Shown: piece after piece, positions 1-8,429 of the stretch | How positions within the stretch are numbered: position 1 is the first letter of the stretch | Layout: each line of letters opens with the position of its first letter | Source: Rhodococcus sp. NBC_00297 | GTDB taxonomy: Bacteria; Actinomycetota; Actinomycetes; Mycobacteriales; Mycobacteriaceae | DNA: 64,000 nucleotides | NCBI RefSeq assembly: GCF_036173065.1 | Contig: NZ_CP108041.1 | Coordinates: forward strand, 3,475,001 to 3,539,000 | Direction: 5' to 3' | Position numbers and translations under genes: made by a program | The notes under the pieces: model-generated | Told to the model about the DNA's origin: nothing | The model's database searches: none | Seen by the model: the letters and a program-made list of their open reading frames with translations, nothing else

Positions 1-329
1 CTGGTCCGTCCGACGAGCACCGCGGACGGAGCCATGGGCAGGGAGCGGAAGCGGTCGATGATGCCCTTCTGCATGTCCTCCGCGAGCCCGAGGCCGGTCC
101 ACGTGGACCCGAAGATGACGGTCTGCGCGAAGATGCCGGCGATGAGGAACTCGCGGTAGGACATGCCGGGGATCTCGATGGCCGACCCGAAGATGTACGC
201 GAAGACCAGGACGAACATGATCGGCGACAGCAGCGTGAAGACGATGAGGTCGGGGACGCGCTTGATCTTGATGAGGTTGCGTCGGGCGATGGTCGCGCCG
301 TCGCTCAGCGCCGTGGTGGGTGAGTTCAT
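1..329 (-). CDS. ABC-2 type exporter permease, DrrB-like (partial, runs off the left edge)
   Basis: Only the first 109 codons are in the window. The N-terminus (MNSPTTALSDGATIARRNL) leads into a hydrophobic segment (LIVFTLLSPIMFVLVFAYIFG) and then SMSYREF-like and GIIDRFRSLPM stretches typical of daunorubicin-resistance-type ABC-2 permeases, in which the RFRSLPM region follows the first membrane spans. The ATG overlaps the TGA of the ATPase gene upstream by four bases (ATGA), so the two subunits are translationally coupled and form one two-component exporter in the cytoplasmic membrane. The substrate cannot be read from sequence; family members export drugs, lipids or glycolipids. Confidence 0.9.
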   Translation of the reverse strand, partial: MNSPTTALSDGATIARRNLIKIKRVPDLIVFTLLSPIMFVLVFAYIFGSAIEIPGMSYREFLIAGIFAQTVIFGSTWTGLGLAEDMQKGIIDRFRSLPMAPSAVLVGRT

Positions 330-1333
330 CGGGCCGTCTCCTGTCCGCTGGGCTGCTGATCGGCCGCGTCGGGCCGGGTCGACGTCTGGCCGGTGAGAGT
401 GAGGAAGACGTCGTCGAGGCTGGGCTTGCCCAGCGAGGCGTCGGCAGGGGTGACGCCGTTCTCGCGGAGCAGGACCAGCGCGTCGACGAACGTGGTGGTC
501 CCGTCGTCCGCACCGACCGTGAGCCGCCGGGACGCGGCATCGGAGGTGACCTGACCCGGTGCGAAACGCTCCATGACGCCCTGCGCCGTCGTCAGATCGC
601 CGTCCGTGTCGAAGGCGAACTCCAGCCTGGCTCCGCCCACTCGCGACTTCAGTTCGTCGGCGGTACCGCGCTCGATGACGCGACCACGATCGATCACCGC
701 GATCTCGTCGGCCAGCTGGTCCGCTTCCTCGAGGTACTGGGTGGTGAGGAGCAGGGTCGTCCCGCCCTGCACCAGTTCCTCGATCACCGACCACAGCTCG
801 AGGCGGGCGCGAGGATCGAGCCCGGTGGTGGGCTCGTCGAGGAAGAGGACCGGTGGATCGGCGACGAGGGCGCCCGCCAGGTCCAGGCGTCGGCGCATCC
901 CACCCGAGTAGCCCTTGACCGGCCGGTCGGCCGCCTCGACGAGGTCGAACCGTTCGAGCAGTTCACGTGCCCGATCACGGCTGCGCTTCTTCCCGAGGTG
1001 GTACAGCCGGCCGACCATGTCGAGGTTCTCGAAGCCCGTCAGATACTCGTCCACCGCGGAGTACTGCCCCGAGACGCCGATGCGTGAGCGGAGTTCCGCC
1101 GCGTCGGCGACGACGTCGAGGCCCGCCACCCGTGCGGTGCCGGCGTCGGCCCGCAGCAGTGTGGTGAGCACGCGGATGGTGGTGGTCTTCCCGGCTCCGT
1201 TGGGCCCGAGCAGTGCCATGACCGTGCCCTCGGGCACCTCGAGATCGAGACCGTCGAGTGCGTCGACGCCCCCGTACCGTTTGACGAGGCCGACCGCGCT
1301 GATGGCGGTGGCACCCGAACTGCGTGAGGCCAT
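326..1333 (-). CDS. ABC exporter ATP-binding protein, DrrA-like
   Basis: A 335-residue nucleotide-binding subunit. Walker A (GPNGAGKTT) lies at residues 43-51, the ABC signature (YSGGMRRR) around 142-149 and Walker B (VLFLDEPTTGLDP) around 162-174, followed by a DrrA-type C-terminal extension of about 120 residues ending in a conserved LDDVFLTLTG motif. The frame is open further upstream, but I choose the internal ATG at 1333 because it is preceded by a purine-rich GGAAGGGAAG and begins a typical MASRSSGATAISAVGLVKRYGG start. It energises the DrrB-like permease whose start codon overlaps its stop. Divergent from the FAD oxidoreductase gene. Confidence 0.92.
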   Translation of the reverse strand: MASRSSGATAISAVGLVKRYGGVDALDGLDLEVPEGTVMALLGPNGAGKTTTIRVLTTLLRADAGTARVAGLDVVADAAELRSRIGVSGQYSAVDEYLTGFENLDMVGRLYHLGKKRSRDRARELLERFDLVEAADRPVKGYSGGMRRRLDLAGALVADPPVLFLDEPTTGLDPRARLELWSVIEELVQGGTTLLLTTQYLEEADQLADEIAVIDRGRVIERGTADELKSRVGGARLEFAFDTDGDLTTAQGVMERFAPGQVTSDAASRRLTVGADDGTTTFVDALVLLRENGVTPADASLGKPSLDDVFLTLTGQTSTRPDAADQQPSGQETAR

Positions 1334-1522
1334 GAGACTTCCCTTCCGGACGTGACACGACGATGCGCCCGTCGGATGTGACTCGGCCGAGCGTCGGAAC
1401 TCATCACAGCACGCAGGTACGACACGGTCGGGTTTCCGCGGAGTCCGCATCGGCTACTCCCTGTGCAGGTGACGCGCGGCCCGACTCGGTCGGCGCGCAC
1501 GGCTCATGAAGAGGGGTACAAC

Positions 1523-2704
1523 GTGTCCGAGTACGACTACGTCATCGTCGGTGGAGGAATGGTGGCCGACAACGCCGCCAAGGGGATCCGCGAGCACGAC
1601 GAGAACGGCACCATCCTCGTCGTCGGCTCCGACGTCGACGGTCCCTACACCCGCCCCGCGCTGAGCAAGAAGTTGTGGACCGACGCGGAGTTCACCACCG
1701 ACGAGGTGCCGTTGGGCACCGAGGAGACGGGTGCGACGCTGGTGCTGTCGACGACGGTCACGTCGATCGATCGCGACGCCCGCACGGTGACCACCGACAA
1801 GGGGGACACGCACCACTACGGATCGCTGTTGCTGGCGACCGGGGCGACCCCGACGACGCTGGACCTGCGTCCGTCCGAGCGGGTCGTCTACTTCCGCACC
1901 TTCGCGGACTACCGGCGCCTGCGGGCGCTGGCGACGGAGGGCACCCACATCGTCGTGGTGGGCGGTGGTTACATCGGCACCGAGATCGCCGCGGCGCTCG
2001 CGCAGAACAAGGTCACCGTCACCCTGGTGAGCAGTGACGACGTGGTGGGCGGCCACATGTTCCCCGCGGACCTCGCGTCGGTGTTCCAGCAGGACTTCGA
2101 GGACCACGGCGTCACGGTCCGCACGGGTGTGAAGGTCGACTCCGGTGCGCAGCAGGGCAATGCGGTGTCGCTGACCCTCAGCGACGGTTCCACGATCGAT
2201 GCCGACGCGGTGGTCTTCGGGCTCGGCGTGACGCCGAACACCGACCTCGCGGAGCAGTCGGGGCTCGACGTCGACAACGGCATCGTGGTCGACGAGTTCC
2301 TGCGCACGGCGGACGAGCACGTCTACGCCGCGGGCGACGTCGCCAACTACCCCGACGCGATCCTGGGCCGTCGTCGCATCGAGCACGTGGACAACGCCAA
2401 CAGCATGGGAAAGACGGTCGGCAAGATCATGGCCGGCTCCACCGAGCCGTACACGTACACGCCGTACTTCTACTCCGACGTGTTCGACAACGGTTACCAG
2501 GCGGTGGGCACGATGAGCACCGACCTCAGGACGGTCGAGGACTGGAAGACGCCCGGCAAGGAGGGTGTCGTGTACTACCTCGACGACGACTCCGTGCTGC
2601 GCGGTGTGCTGATGTGGAACGTGTGGGAAGGACTCGACACCGCGCGCGAGATGCTGAAGAGCGGCGAGAAGCGCGACGACGAGTCCCTGCTCGGCGCGAT
2701 CTGA
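1523..2704 (+). CDS. FAD-dependent NAD(P)H oxidoreductase, AIF / ferredoxin-reductase-like
   Basis: A 393-residue class I pyridine nucleotide-disulfide oxidoreductase. The N-terminal FAD-binding Rossmann motif is IVGGGMVADNAAKG (about residues 8-21), an ATG-box LLLATGATP lies at 102-110, the NAD(P)H-binding motif VVGGGYIGTE at 145-154, and the second FAD motif YAAGDVANYP near residue 275. There is no CxxxxC redox pair, so it is a ferredoxin/rubredoxin reductase or AIF-like enzyme and not a disulfide reductase. I use the GTG at 1523 because GAGGGG sits seven bases before it; an upstream start at 1463 would add an implausible Arg-rich tail. No ferredoxin or oxygenase gene lies next to it, so its electron acceptor is unknown. 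Confidence 0.85.
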   Translation: MSEYDYVIVGGGMVADNAAKGIREHDENGTILVVGSDVDGPYTRPALSKKLWTDAEFTTDEVPLGTEETGATLVLSTTVTSIDRDARTVTTDKGDTHHYGSLLLATGATPTTLDLRPSERVVYFRTFADYRRLRALATEGTHIVVVGGGYIGTEIAAALAQNKVTVTLVSSDDVVGGHMFPADLASVFQQDFEDHGVTVRTGVKVDSGAQQGNAVSLTLSDGSTIDADAVVFGLGVTPNTDLAEQSGLDVDNGIVVDEFLRTADEHVYAAGDVANYPDAILGRRRIEHVDNANSMGKTVGKIMAGSTEPYTYTPYFYSDVFDNGYQAVGTMSTDLRTVEDWKTPGKEGVVYYLDDDSVLRGVLMWNVWEGLDTAREMLKSGEKRDDESLLGAI

Positions 2705-2710
2705 CGACCA

Positions 2711-2741
2711 CCCTCACCCCGCCGCGTCGGCGGGGTGAGGG
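2711..2741. terminator. Bidirectional hairpin terminator
   Basis: A perfect 14-bp inverted repeat (2711-2724 pairing with 2728-2741) with a three-base loop fills the 41-bp gap between the converging oxidoreductase and malQ genes. Its position and symmetry fit a terminator serving both strands. There is no T-tract, which is common for actinobacterial terminators. Confidence 0.8.
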
Positions 2742-2745
2742 CGTC

Positions 2746-4845
2746 TCAGTACTGCACCAACGGGTCCGCGCGCCGCAGGTCCTCCACCGAGACCGCGCGG
2801 CCCGTGGCGTCGGCGAGGGGAACGCGCCAGTTCCGATACTGGGTCTCGTCGGTTCCTGGCTGGTTCTGGATGCGGTGCTCGCCGACCATGTCCACCAGTG
2901 CCACTCCGATGAGCAGGGACGGGCTGCGCTGGATCAGCCGGTACAGCGCCGCGACCGTCTCCCCGGTGGACGCACCGTCCGCGAGCAGGCCACGCTCGCG
3001 CGCGAGGTCCAGCACGGACTCACGCTGTTCCTCGTCCTGCGCACGCTCCTCGTCGACGGCTCTCTCGAGGAGGCCGAGCCGCGATCGCAGATCGATGTGC
3101 TCACCCGCCAGGTACCCGGCGGTGGGTGGCAGGTCGTGGGTGGTCACCGAGGTCAGGCACAGCTCGCGGTACTTCTCCGGGGCGATGGGGCCGTCGTCGT
3201 CCCGCTCGAACCACAGGATGGACGTGCCCAGCACGCCCCGCTCGGCCAGGTAGTCCTGGACGACGGGTTCGAAGACGCCGAGATCCTCACCGATGACCAC
3301 GGCGCCGGCCAGTTCCGCCTCGAGCGCGAGGATGCCGATGAGCGCCTCGTGGTCGTACGTGACATAGGTGCCGCCCGCGGGAGTCTCGGCATCGGTGGGG
3401 ATCCACCAGAGCCGGAACAGTCCGAGGATGTGGTCGACCCGCAGCCCGCCCGCGTGCTTGAGCACGGTGCGCAGCATGTCGCGATACGGTGCGTACCCGA
3501 GTTCGGCCAGTCGGTCGGGCCGCCAGGGTGGCTGGTTCCACTGCTGCCCTTGCTGATTGAAGTCGTCCGGGGGAGCGCCGACGGTCACGCCCTCGGCCAG
3601 TGCGGAACCCAGGGACCAGGCGTCGGCACCCGAGAGCTGCACTCCCACAGCCAGATCGTGCACGACACCGATGGCCATTCCGGCCCGGTGCGCGGTGGCC
3701 TGGGCCTCGGCCAGTTGCTCGTCGCAGATCCACTGGAGCCAGCTGTGGAACTCGATGCGATGCGCGAGTTTCGCCTGCTGCCGCTGGACCCACGGCGTGC
3801 CGGGGGCGGCGGCCTTCGTCTGCCATCGCGTGTCGTCCGGCGACAGCTTCTCCGTCAGTGCGCACCACGTGGCGAAGTTGTGCAGGCCCACGCCCTCCGC
3901 GGCGCGGAACTCGTCGAACGCGGCCTGGCGGGACGCGCTCCGCGGAACGAGGAAGATCGCTTCGAGCGCACGGAGTTTCGCGCGCAGAGACTTGTCCCTG
4001 TCCAGATCGTCCGTGCGACCGTCGGCGCGGTGCAGTCGGCGCGCGGTGTCGCGGATGCGGGCATACCGGTCGCGCGGCAGCATCGCTGTCTCACGGATGT
4101 TCTCGACGCGGATGTAGAGCGGATTGAAGAATCGACGGGTGGTCGGCAGATAGGGCGAGGCCTCGATCGGTGGCCGCGGCGCCGCGGCGTGCAACGGATT
4201 GACCAGGACGTAGTCCGCTCCGTGCTCGCCGCCCAGGATCGCCGCCATGTCGGCCAGATCGGCCAGATCGCCGATGCCCCACGACTGTGCGGACCGGATG
4301 GAGTAGAGCTGCGCCAGCACGCCCCATCGTTGACGATCGGACAGTGCCTCGGCGGTGGACAGACGGGCCGGCGTGACGACCAGCGTGCACGACGCCTCGA
4401 GACCGTCGTCCCCCTCCGCGCGCAGCGTGTGCCATCCGAGCGGGAGATCGACCGGGACGGCGAACGTGGCTCGGCCGACGAGGGCGCCGTCGATCTCGCG
4501 GGGGTCGACCCAGACGTCCTGCTGAGCCGCCTCGCGCGTGCCGCCGTCCTCGAGCTCGACGGTGACCGTCACGGACGTCCCGTGCGGTACGTGGACGGGA
4601 ACGTGGTGATCCTTGCCGGACGTGACCACGACGACCGCCGGCACGGTGCGCCGCCAGGGTGCCTCGTCGTGATCGACGATCGCGGTCTCGATGTCGTCGT
4701 CGCTGTCGACGGGCACGTCGAGCGCCGTCAGGACCGAGCGGAGGGTGGATTCACCGACGTCGCGGCGGGCCTTGTCCCACCCCTCGTACGACGTGGCGAC
4801 GCCGTGGAGCCCGGCGAGGTGGCGTAGTCGTTCGATGTTCGTCAC
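2746..4845 (-). CDS. malQ: 4-alpha-glucanotransferase (amylomaltase, GH77)
   Basis: A protein of about 699 residues that disproportionates alpha-1,4-glucans in maltodextrin and glycogen metabolism in the cytoplasm. GH77 landmarks are present: SPYLPTTRRFFNPLYI near the substrate cleft, the nucleophile region GLRVDHILGLFRLWW, the acid/base region VVIGEDLGVF, and TTHDLPPTAGY with the third carboxylate. An N-terminal extension of roughly 150 residues with a beta-sandwich look is typical of the actinobacterial/E. coli MalQ length class (about 700 residues). The frame stays open to 5028, but I choose the GTG at 4845 (VTNIERLRHLAGLHGVAT) because the upstream part is Arg-rich and overlaps the divergent gene. 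It stands alone; no other mal genes are nearby. Confidence 0.9.
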   Translation of the reverse strand: MTNIERLRHLAGLHGVATSYEGWDKARRDVGESTLRSVLTALDVPVDSDDDIETAIVDHDEAPWRRTVPAVVVVTSGKDHHVPVHVPHGTSVTVTVELEDGGTREAAQQDVWVDPREIDGALVGRATFAVPVDLPLGWHTLRAEGDDGLEASCTLVVTPARLSTAEALSDRQRWGVLAQLYSIRSAQSWGIGDLADLADMAAILGGEHGADYVLVNPLHAAAPRPPIEASPYLPTTRRFFNPLYIRVENIRETAMLPRDRYARIRDTARRLHRADGRTDDLDRDKSLRAKLRALEAIFLVPRSASRQAAFDEFRAAEGVGLHNFATWCALTEKLSPDDTRWQTKAAAPGTPWVQRQQAKLAHRIEFHSWLQWICDEQLAEAQATAHRAGMAIGVVHDLAVGVQLSGADAWSLGSALAEGVTVGAPPDDFNQQGQQWNQPPWRPDRLAELGYAPYRDMLRTVLKHAGGLRVDHILGLFRLWWIPTDAETPAGGTYVTYDHEALIGILALEAELAGAVVIGEDLGVFEPVVQDYLAERGVLGTSILWFERDDDGPIAPEKYRELCLTSVTTHDLPPTAGYLAGEHIDLRSRLGLLERAVDEERAQDEEQRESVLDLARERGLLADGASTGETVAALYRLIQRSPSLLIGVALVDMVGEHRIQNQPGTDETQYRNWRVPLADATGRAVSVEDLRRADPLVQY

Positions 4846-4954
4846 GCTTCGATGGTAGTGCCGCGCGGGGGTGGCCGCGGACGTGAGAACCGTGTCCCGA
4901 CTCGATCTGGAACACTGGTGGCACCTGCAGAATCGGTGGGGGAGGTGGAGAACG

Positions 4955-6055
4955 GTGACGAGTGACCCCGCGGACATGCGTGCCCGTCGAGCGGACACCG
5001 TGCGGACCATCGCCGAGTCGACGCGCATCGAGTCGGACCGGTCCGGACGCGCTCACGAGCCGCTGTCCGACCGCGCCGCGCTGCTCGTCGCACTGGGTCG
5101 TCTCGACGAGGAGACGCGCGGCATCGCGCTCGCGCGCCTGCGCGCGGGCCGGAAGTTCCCCGCACTGGGCGGATTCGGCACCCTGCGGCTGATCACGGAG
5201 GAGCTGCACTGGATCGACGGTCGCACGGCCGTACTGCGCACCGGGCCCACGCGCCTGGCTCTGCTGCAACGGCACGTGCTGCTCGAACGTCGACTGGGGT
5301 CGTACCGCACGCGGTTCGTGATGAGTTCCGGTCACTACGCGTCGGGGGTCCGCGCGATCCGCCGGGAGCGGCGCGAGGGCATCCACCTCGACGTCGACCA
5401 GCGCACCGCCCTCTTCGAGGCGTTGCGGCACACGCCGACTCCGCTCGGTGTCGGACCCGGTCCACTCTCGCGAGCCCGAGGGATCCTCGGCGGCGCCGCG
5501 GCGGAGCGCCTCGACACGCTGCACGCGCGGGGCGCCGACGTCGTCCGCACCCTCGCGGGCACGGACGCGGATCGGTTCGCCGATCGCTACGACACCCTGC
5601 TGTTCCTCGCCGGGATGTACCACGACCGGATCCTCTCCTCGCGGATCTGGCGCTCGGACCTGTTCGCGGTGGCCCGGGCGCAGCTCGACCCGGGAACCGA
5701 ACTGGTGCAGATCGCAGTGGACGTGGTCGCACTCGCCCAGTTGGACGCGGAACTCACCGCGGCCTTCGAGGCGCAGGGGGACACGGTGGACGAGGAGGGT
5801 CGACGCGAGGTGCTCGTGCGCCGAGCCGATCTCATCCCGGTGTGGGATCAGGTGATCGACCGGGTCGCCGCGTTGTCACGCGTGGTCGACGAGATCGCGG
5901 TGGCGGAGATCGAGCACCGGAGCCTGGACGCCGTGCAGCGCACCGTGGGCCTCGACCAGCGCATCGACGATCTCATCTCCCGGTCCGGTACGCGGGAGAT
6001 CTCGGCCGACAACACCCATTCGGTGTCCGATCAGATCTCGCGGGACACGCTCTGA
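4955..6055 (+). CDS. Conserved hypothetical protein, helical and cytoplasmic
   Basis: I do not recognise the family. The 366-residue product starts at GTG 4955, preceded by GGAGG at 4941-4945; an upstream frame to 4871 would overlap the malQ promoter and looks non-native. It has no signal peptide or membrane segment, is rich in Arg, Leu, Ala and Asp, and looks almost entirely alpha-helical, with a clear stretch QIAVDVVALAQLDAELTAAFEAQG and a C-terminal VVDEIAVAEIEHRSLDAVQRT helix that could form a coiled coil. It is divergent from malQ with only 109 bp between them, and it is followed by the MFS carrier gene. No catalytic motif is evident. Confidence 0.75.
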   Translation: MTSDPADMRARRADTVRTIAESTRIESDRSGRAHEPLSDRAALLVALGRLDEETRGIALARLRAGRKFPALGGFGTLRLITEELHWIDGRTAVLRTGPTRLALLQRHVLLERRLGSYRTRFVMSSGHYASGVRAIRRERREGIHLDVDQRTALFEALRHTPTPLGVGPGPLSRARGILGGAAAERLDTLHARGADVVRTLAGTDADRFADRYDTLLFLAGMYHDRILSSRIWRSDLFAVARAQLDPGTELVQIAVDVVALAQLDAELTAAFEAQGDTVDEEGRREVLVRRADLIPVWDQVIDRVAALSRVVDEIAVAEIEHRSLDAVQRTVGLDQRIDDLISRSGTREISADNTHSVSDQISRDTL

Positions 6056-6161
6056 CGTGCGCCCGTGCCTTCGTCCTGTTTGGAACGAGTCGGATCGGTG
6101 AAAGCACGGTAGTACGCGGTCGACCTCTGAGCGCGTGACCCGCGCCGGAAGGACGACCTCC

Positions 6162-7550
6162 ATGCCAGCAGTACTCGAACGCGCCCGTATCGTCGCGCCA
6201 CCGGGATGGAGCCGCTGGCTCATTCCGCCGGCCGCCCTCGCGATTCATCTCGCGATCGGCCAGGCCTACGCGTGGAGCGTGTTCAAGGCCGCCATCTCCT
6301 CCGACACCGCCATGGGACTGAGCGGGACGATGACCGCGATCCCGTTCCAGCTGGCCATCGTCATGCTCGGGCTCTCCGCAGCCGTGCTCGGGACGAAGGT
6401 GGAGACGCACGGTCCGCGGTGGGCCATGACGATGTCGCTCCTCTTCTTCTGCTCCGGGCTGCTCATCTCCGCCCTCGGCATGAGCCTCGACCAGTTCTGG
6501 TTGGTGATCGTCGGATACGGACTCGTCGGCGGCATCGGCCTCGGCATCGGGTACATCTCCCCGGTCTCCACGCTGATCAAGTGGTTCCCCGATCGCCCGG
6601 GCATGGCGACGGGTATCGCGATCATGGGATTCGGCGGCGGCGCCCTGGTGGCCTCGCCCCTGACCACCAAGCTCCTGTCCGCGTACGGCGGCAACACCGA
6701 TGCCTCGATCGCCACGACGTTCCTCACGCTCGGCCTCGGCTACGCCGTCTTCATGGCGCTCGGCGTCGTGCTGATCCGGGTTCCCGCCGACGACTGGAAG
6801 CCGGCCGGGTGGACGCCACCGCAGACCCCGGCGGGTCAGCACACCGCACGCGTGTCCGCGGCGAACGCCGTCAAGACCCCGCAGTTCTGGTTGCTGTGGA
6901 TCGTGTTGTGCTTCAACGTCACCGCCGGCATCGGTATCCTCGAGCGCGCCGCGGGCATCTACACCGACTTCTTTCCCGACCCCACTGCCCCGGAATCCGT
7001 GGTGGCTGCGGCCGCGGGCTTCGTCGCGTTCCTCTCGCTGACGAACATGCTCGGCCGGTTCGTGTGGTCGTCGGTGTCCGACCTGGTGGGTCGCAAGAAC
7101 ATCTATCGTCTCTACCTCGGTGTGGGCGCGCTGCTCTACCTGTACATCTCGCTCTTCACGAACACGAACAAGGTCTTGTTCCTCGTCAGCGCGATGGTGA
7201 TCCTGTCGTTCTACGGTGCAGGCTTCGCCACGGCGCCCGCCTACCTGCGTGACCTGTTCGGTACCTATCAGGTCGGTGCCATCCACGGACGACTGTTGAC
7301 GGCCTGGTCGGTCGCGGGCGTGCTCGGACCACTGATCGTCAACGCGATCGCCGACCTCGGCGAGGAGGGAACCACCGGACGGTACGTTCCCGCGTTCGTG
7401 ACGATGATCGTCCTGCTGTCCATCGGCTTCGTCGCGAACGAACTGATCAAGCCCGTGGATCCGAAGTACTCGGAGCCGGACCCGGAGGCGACGACGCCGG
7501 GCACTGCGACCGACGAGGGTACGAACGACAAGAACGAGGCGACGGTATGA
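6162..7550 (+). CDS. MFS transporter, oxalate/formate antiporter (OFA) family
   Basis: A 462-residue membrane carrier with about twelve membrane segments. It opens with WSRWLIPPAALAIHLAIGQAYAWSVF, the signature first helix of the OFA family, and carries GYISPVSTLIKWFPDRPGMATG, the family's loop 4-5 motif. Known members exchange oxalate, formate, lactate or similar small carboxylates; the substrate here is not determined. I choose ATG 6162 (GGAAGG six to eleven bases before) over a GTG at 6135. The stop codon overlaps the start of a 41-residue gene (ATGA), which is the partner small subunit seen with this branch of the family. Confidence 0.9.
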   Translation: MPAVLERARIVAPPGWSRWLIPPAALAIHLAIGQAYAWSVFKAAISSDTAMGLSGTMTAIPFQLAIVMLGLSAAVLGTKVETHGPRWAMTMSLLFFCSGLLISALGMSLDQFWLVIVGYGLVGGIGLGIGYISPVSTLIKWFPDRPGMATGIAIMGFGGGALVASPLTTKLLSAYGGNTDASIATTFLTLGLGYAVFMALGVVLIRVPADDWKPAGWTPPQTPAGQHTARVSAANAVKTPQFWLLWIVLCFNVTAGIGILERAAGIYTDFFPDPTAPESVVAAAAGFVAFLSLTNMLGRFVWSSVSDLVGRKNIYRLYLGVGALLYLYISLFTNTNKVLFLVSAMVILSFYGAGFATAPAYLRDLFGTYQVGAIHGRLLTAWSVAGVLGPLIVNAIADLGEEGTTGRYVPAFVTMIVLLSIGFVANELIKPVDPKYSEPDPEATTPGTATDEGTNDKNEATV

Positions 7551-7672
7551 GCGAGACGAAGCAGGGCGCGCGTGTGCCCGTCGTGGTGGTGTCCTGGCTG
7601 TGGGTCGGGGTTCCCTTCGCCTGGGGTGTCTACGAGCTGATCCTCAAGGCCAAGAACCTCTTCGGTGCGTGA
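7547..7672 (+). CDS. 41-residue single-span membrane peptide, OFA-type MFS transporter small subunit
   Basis: The gene starts inside the stop codon of the MFS carrier (ATGA) and encodes MSETKQGARVPVVVVSWLW followed by VGVPFAWGVYELILKAKNLF. It is one predicted transmembrane helix with a positively charged C-terminal end. Small proteins with a similar VSWLWVGxPxxWGVxxT core are found coupled to OFA-family carriers in actinobacteria and proteobacteria and are annotated as MFS transporter small subunits. It probably packs against the carrier and affects stability or gating; this role is inferred. It was below the length usually called by gene finders. It overlaps the next gene by eight bases. Confidence 0.85.
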   Translation: MSETKQGARVPVVVVSWLWVGVPFAWGVYELILKAKNLFGA

Positions 7673-8429
7673 TCGGAGCGTCGATCTCTGGCCTCGCCCG
7701 CCTGTGCTGCCGCGCCCCGTGATCATGGACCAGCGGTGGGAACGCCTCGTGTTCCTGCACTGGCGTGTCGCCCCGGACGTCGTCGCGCCGTTGCTGCCTC
7801 GCGGCATCGTCCCCGACACGATGGACGGGTACACCTATGTCGGACTGATCGGCTTCGAGATGGTGGGGGCCGGGTTGGGGTACGGCCGACCGGTACCGCG
7901 ACTCGGAACCTTCGGCGAGATCAACGTGCGGCTCTACAGCCGCGACGGTGACGGTCGCCGAGGGGTCGTGTTCCGTTCTCTCGACGCCACCCGTGCCGCA
8001 GTGGTGCTGGCCACGAACGCGGCGGGGGTGCGGTATCGCTGGTCGCACATCGACATCGTCGACGACGGTGATCGTCGGAACCGGGTCGTCGGCTACCGCT
8101 CTCGGCGACTGGCACCGCCACACCGTGGTGCGACGACCGACTTCACCGTGTCCCCCGGCGACACCGACATGTCCGACGATCCGCTGTCGGTGTTCCTCAC
8201 CGCTCGGTGGGGGATGCACACGTCCGTCGCGGGCCGACCCGTCTTCGTCCCCAACACCCACCGCCGGTGGCCGCTGCGCGCGGCGACCCTGGTGCGCTGC
8301 GACGACCAGCTGATGGCCGCGGCGGGCGTGGGGGACCTGGCCGCCCGCCCGCCGGACTCCGTGCTGTACTCCGACGGAGTCCGGACGCAGTTCGGCCGTC
8401 CCTACGCCGCGACACCGGTGCGCGACTAG
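7665..8429 (+). CDS. YqjF family DUF2071 protein
   Basis: A 254-residue protein of the DUF2071/YqjF family. Seen: the N-terminal VIMDQRWERLVFLHWRVAPD core (DUF2071 proteins typically have QxWxxLLFxHWxVP), LLPRGIVPDTMDGYTYVGLIGFEM, and FGEINVRLYSRDGDGRRGVVF. The family fold is related to acetoacetate decarboxylase-like barrels, but the biochemical role is unknown. Start GTG 7665 overlaps the end of the small-subunit gene by eight bases, so the three genes from 6162 form one transcript. Its TAG stop shares the four bases CTAG with the TAG of the converging dehydrogenase gene. Confidence 0.82.
   Translation: MRDRSVDLWPRPPVLPRPVIMDQRWERLVFLHWRVAPDVVAPLLPRGIVPDTMDGYTYVGLIGFEMVGAGLGYGRPVPRLGTFGEINVRLYSRDGDGRRGVVFRSLDATRAAVVLATNAAGVRYRWSHIDIVDDGDRRNRVVGYRSRRLAPPHRGATTDFTVSPGDTDMSDDPLSVFLTARWGMHTSVAGRPVFVPNTHRRWPLRAATLVRCDDQLMAAAGVGDLAARPPDSVLYSDGVRTQFGRPYAATPVRD

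Noticed and set aside
2614..4827. A 737-residue open frame on the plus strand opposite malQ
   Set aside because: The product is Gly/Arg/His-rich without domains and lies fully antisense to a clear GH77 gene. High GC at third positions keeps the opposite frame open.
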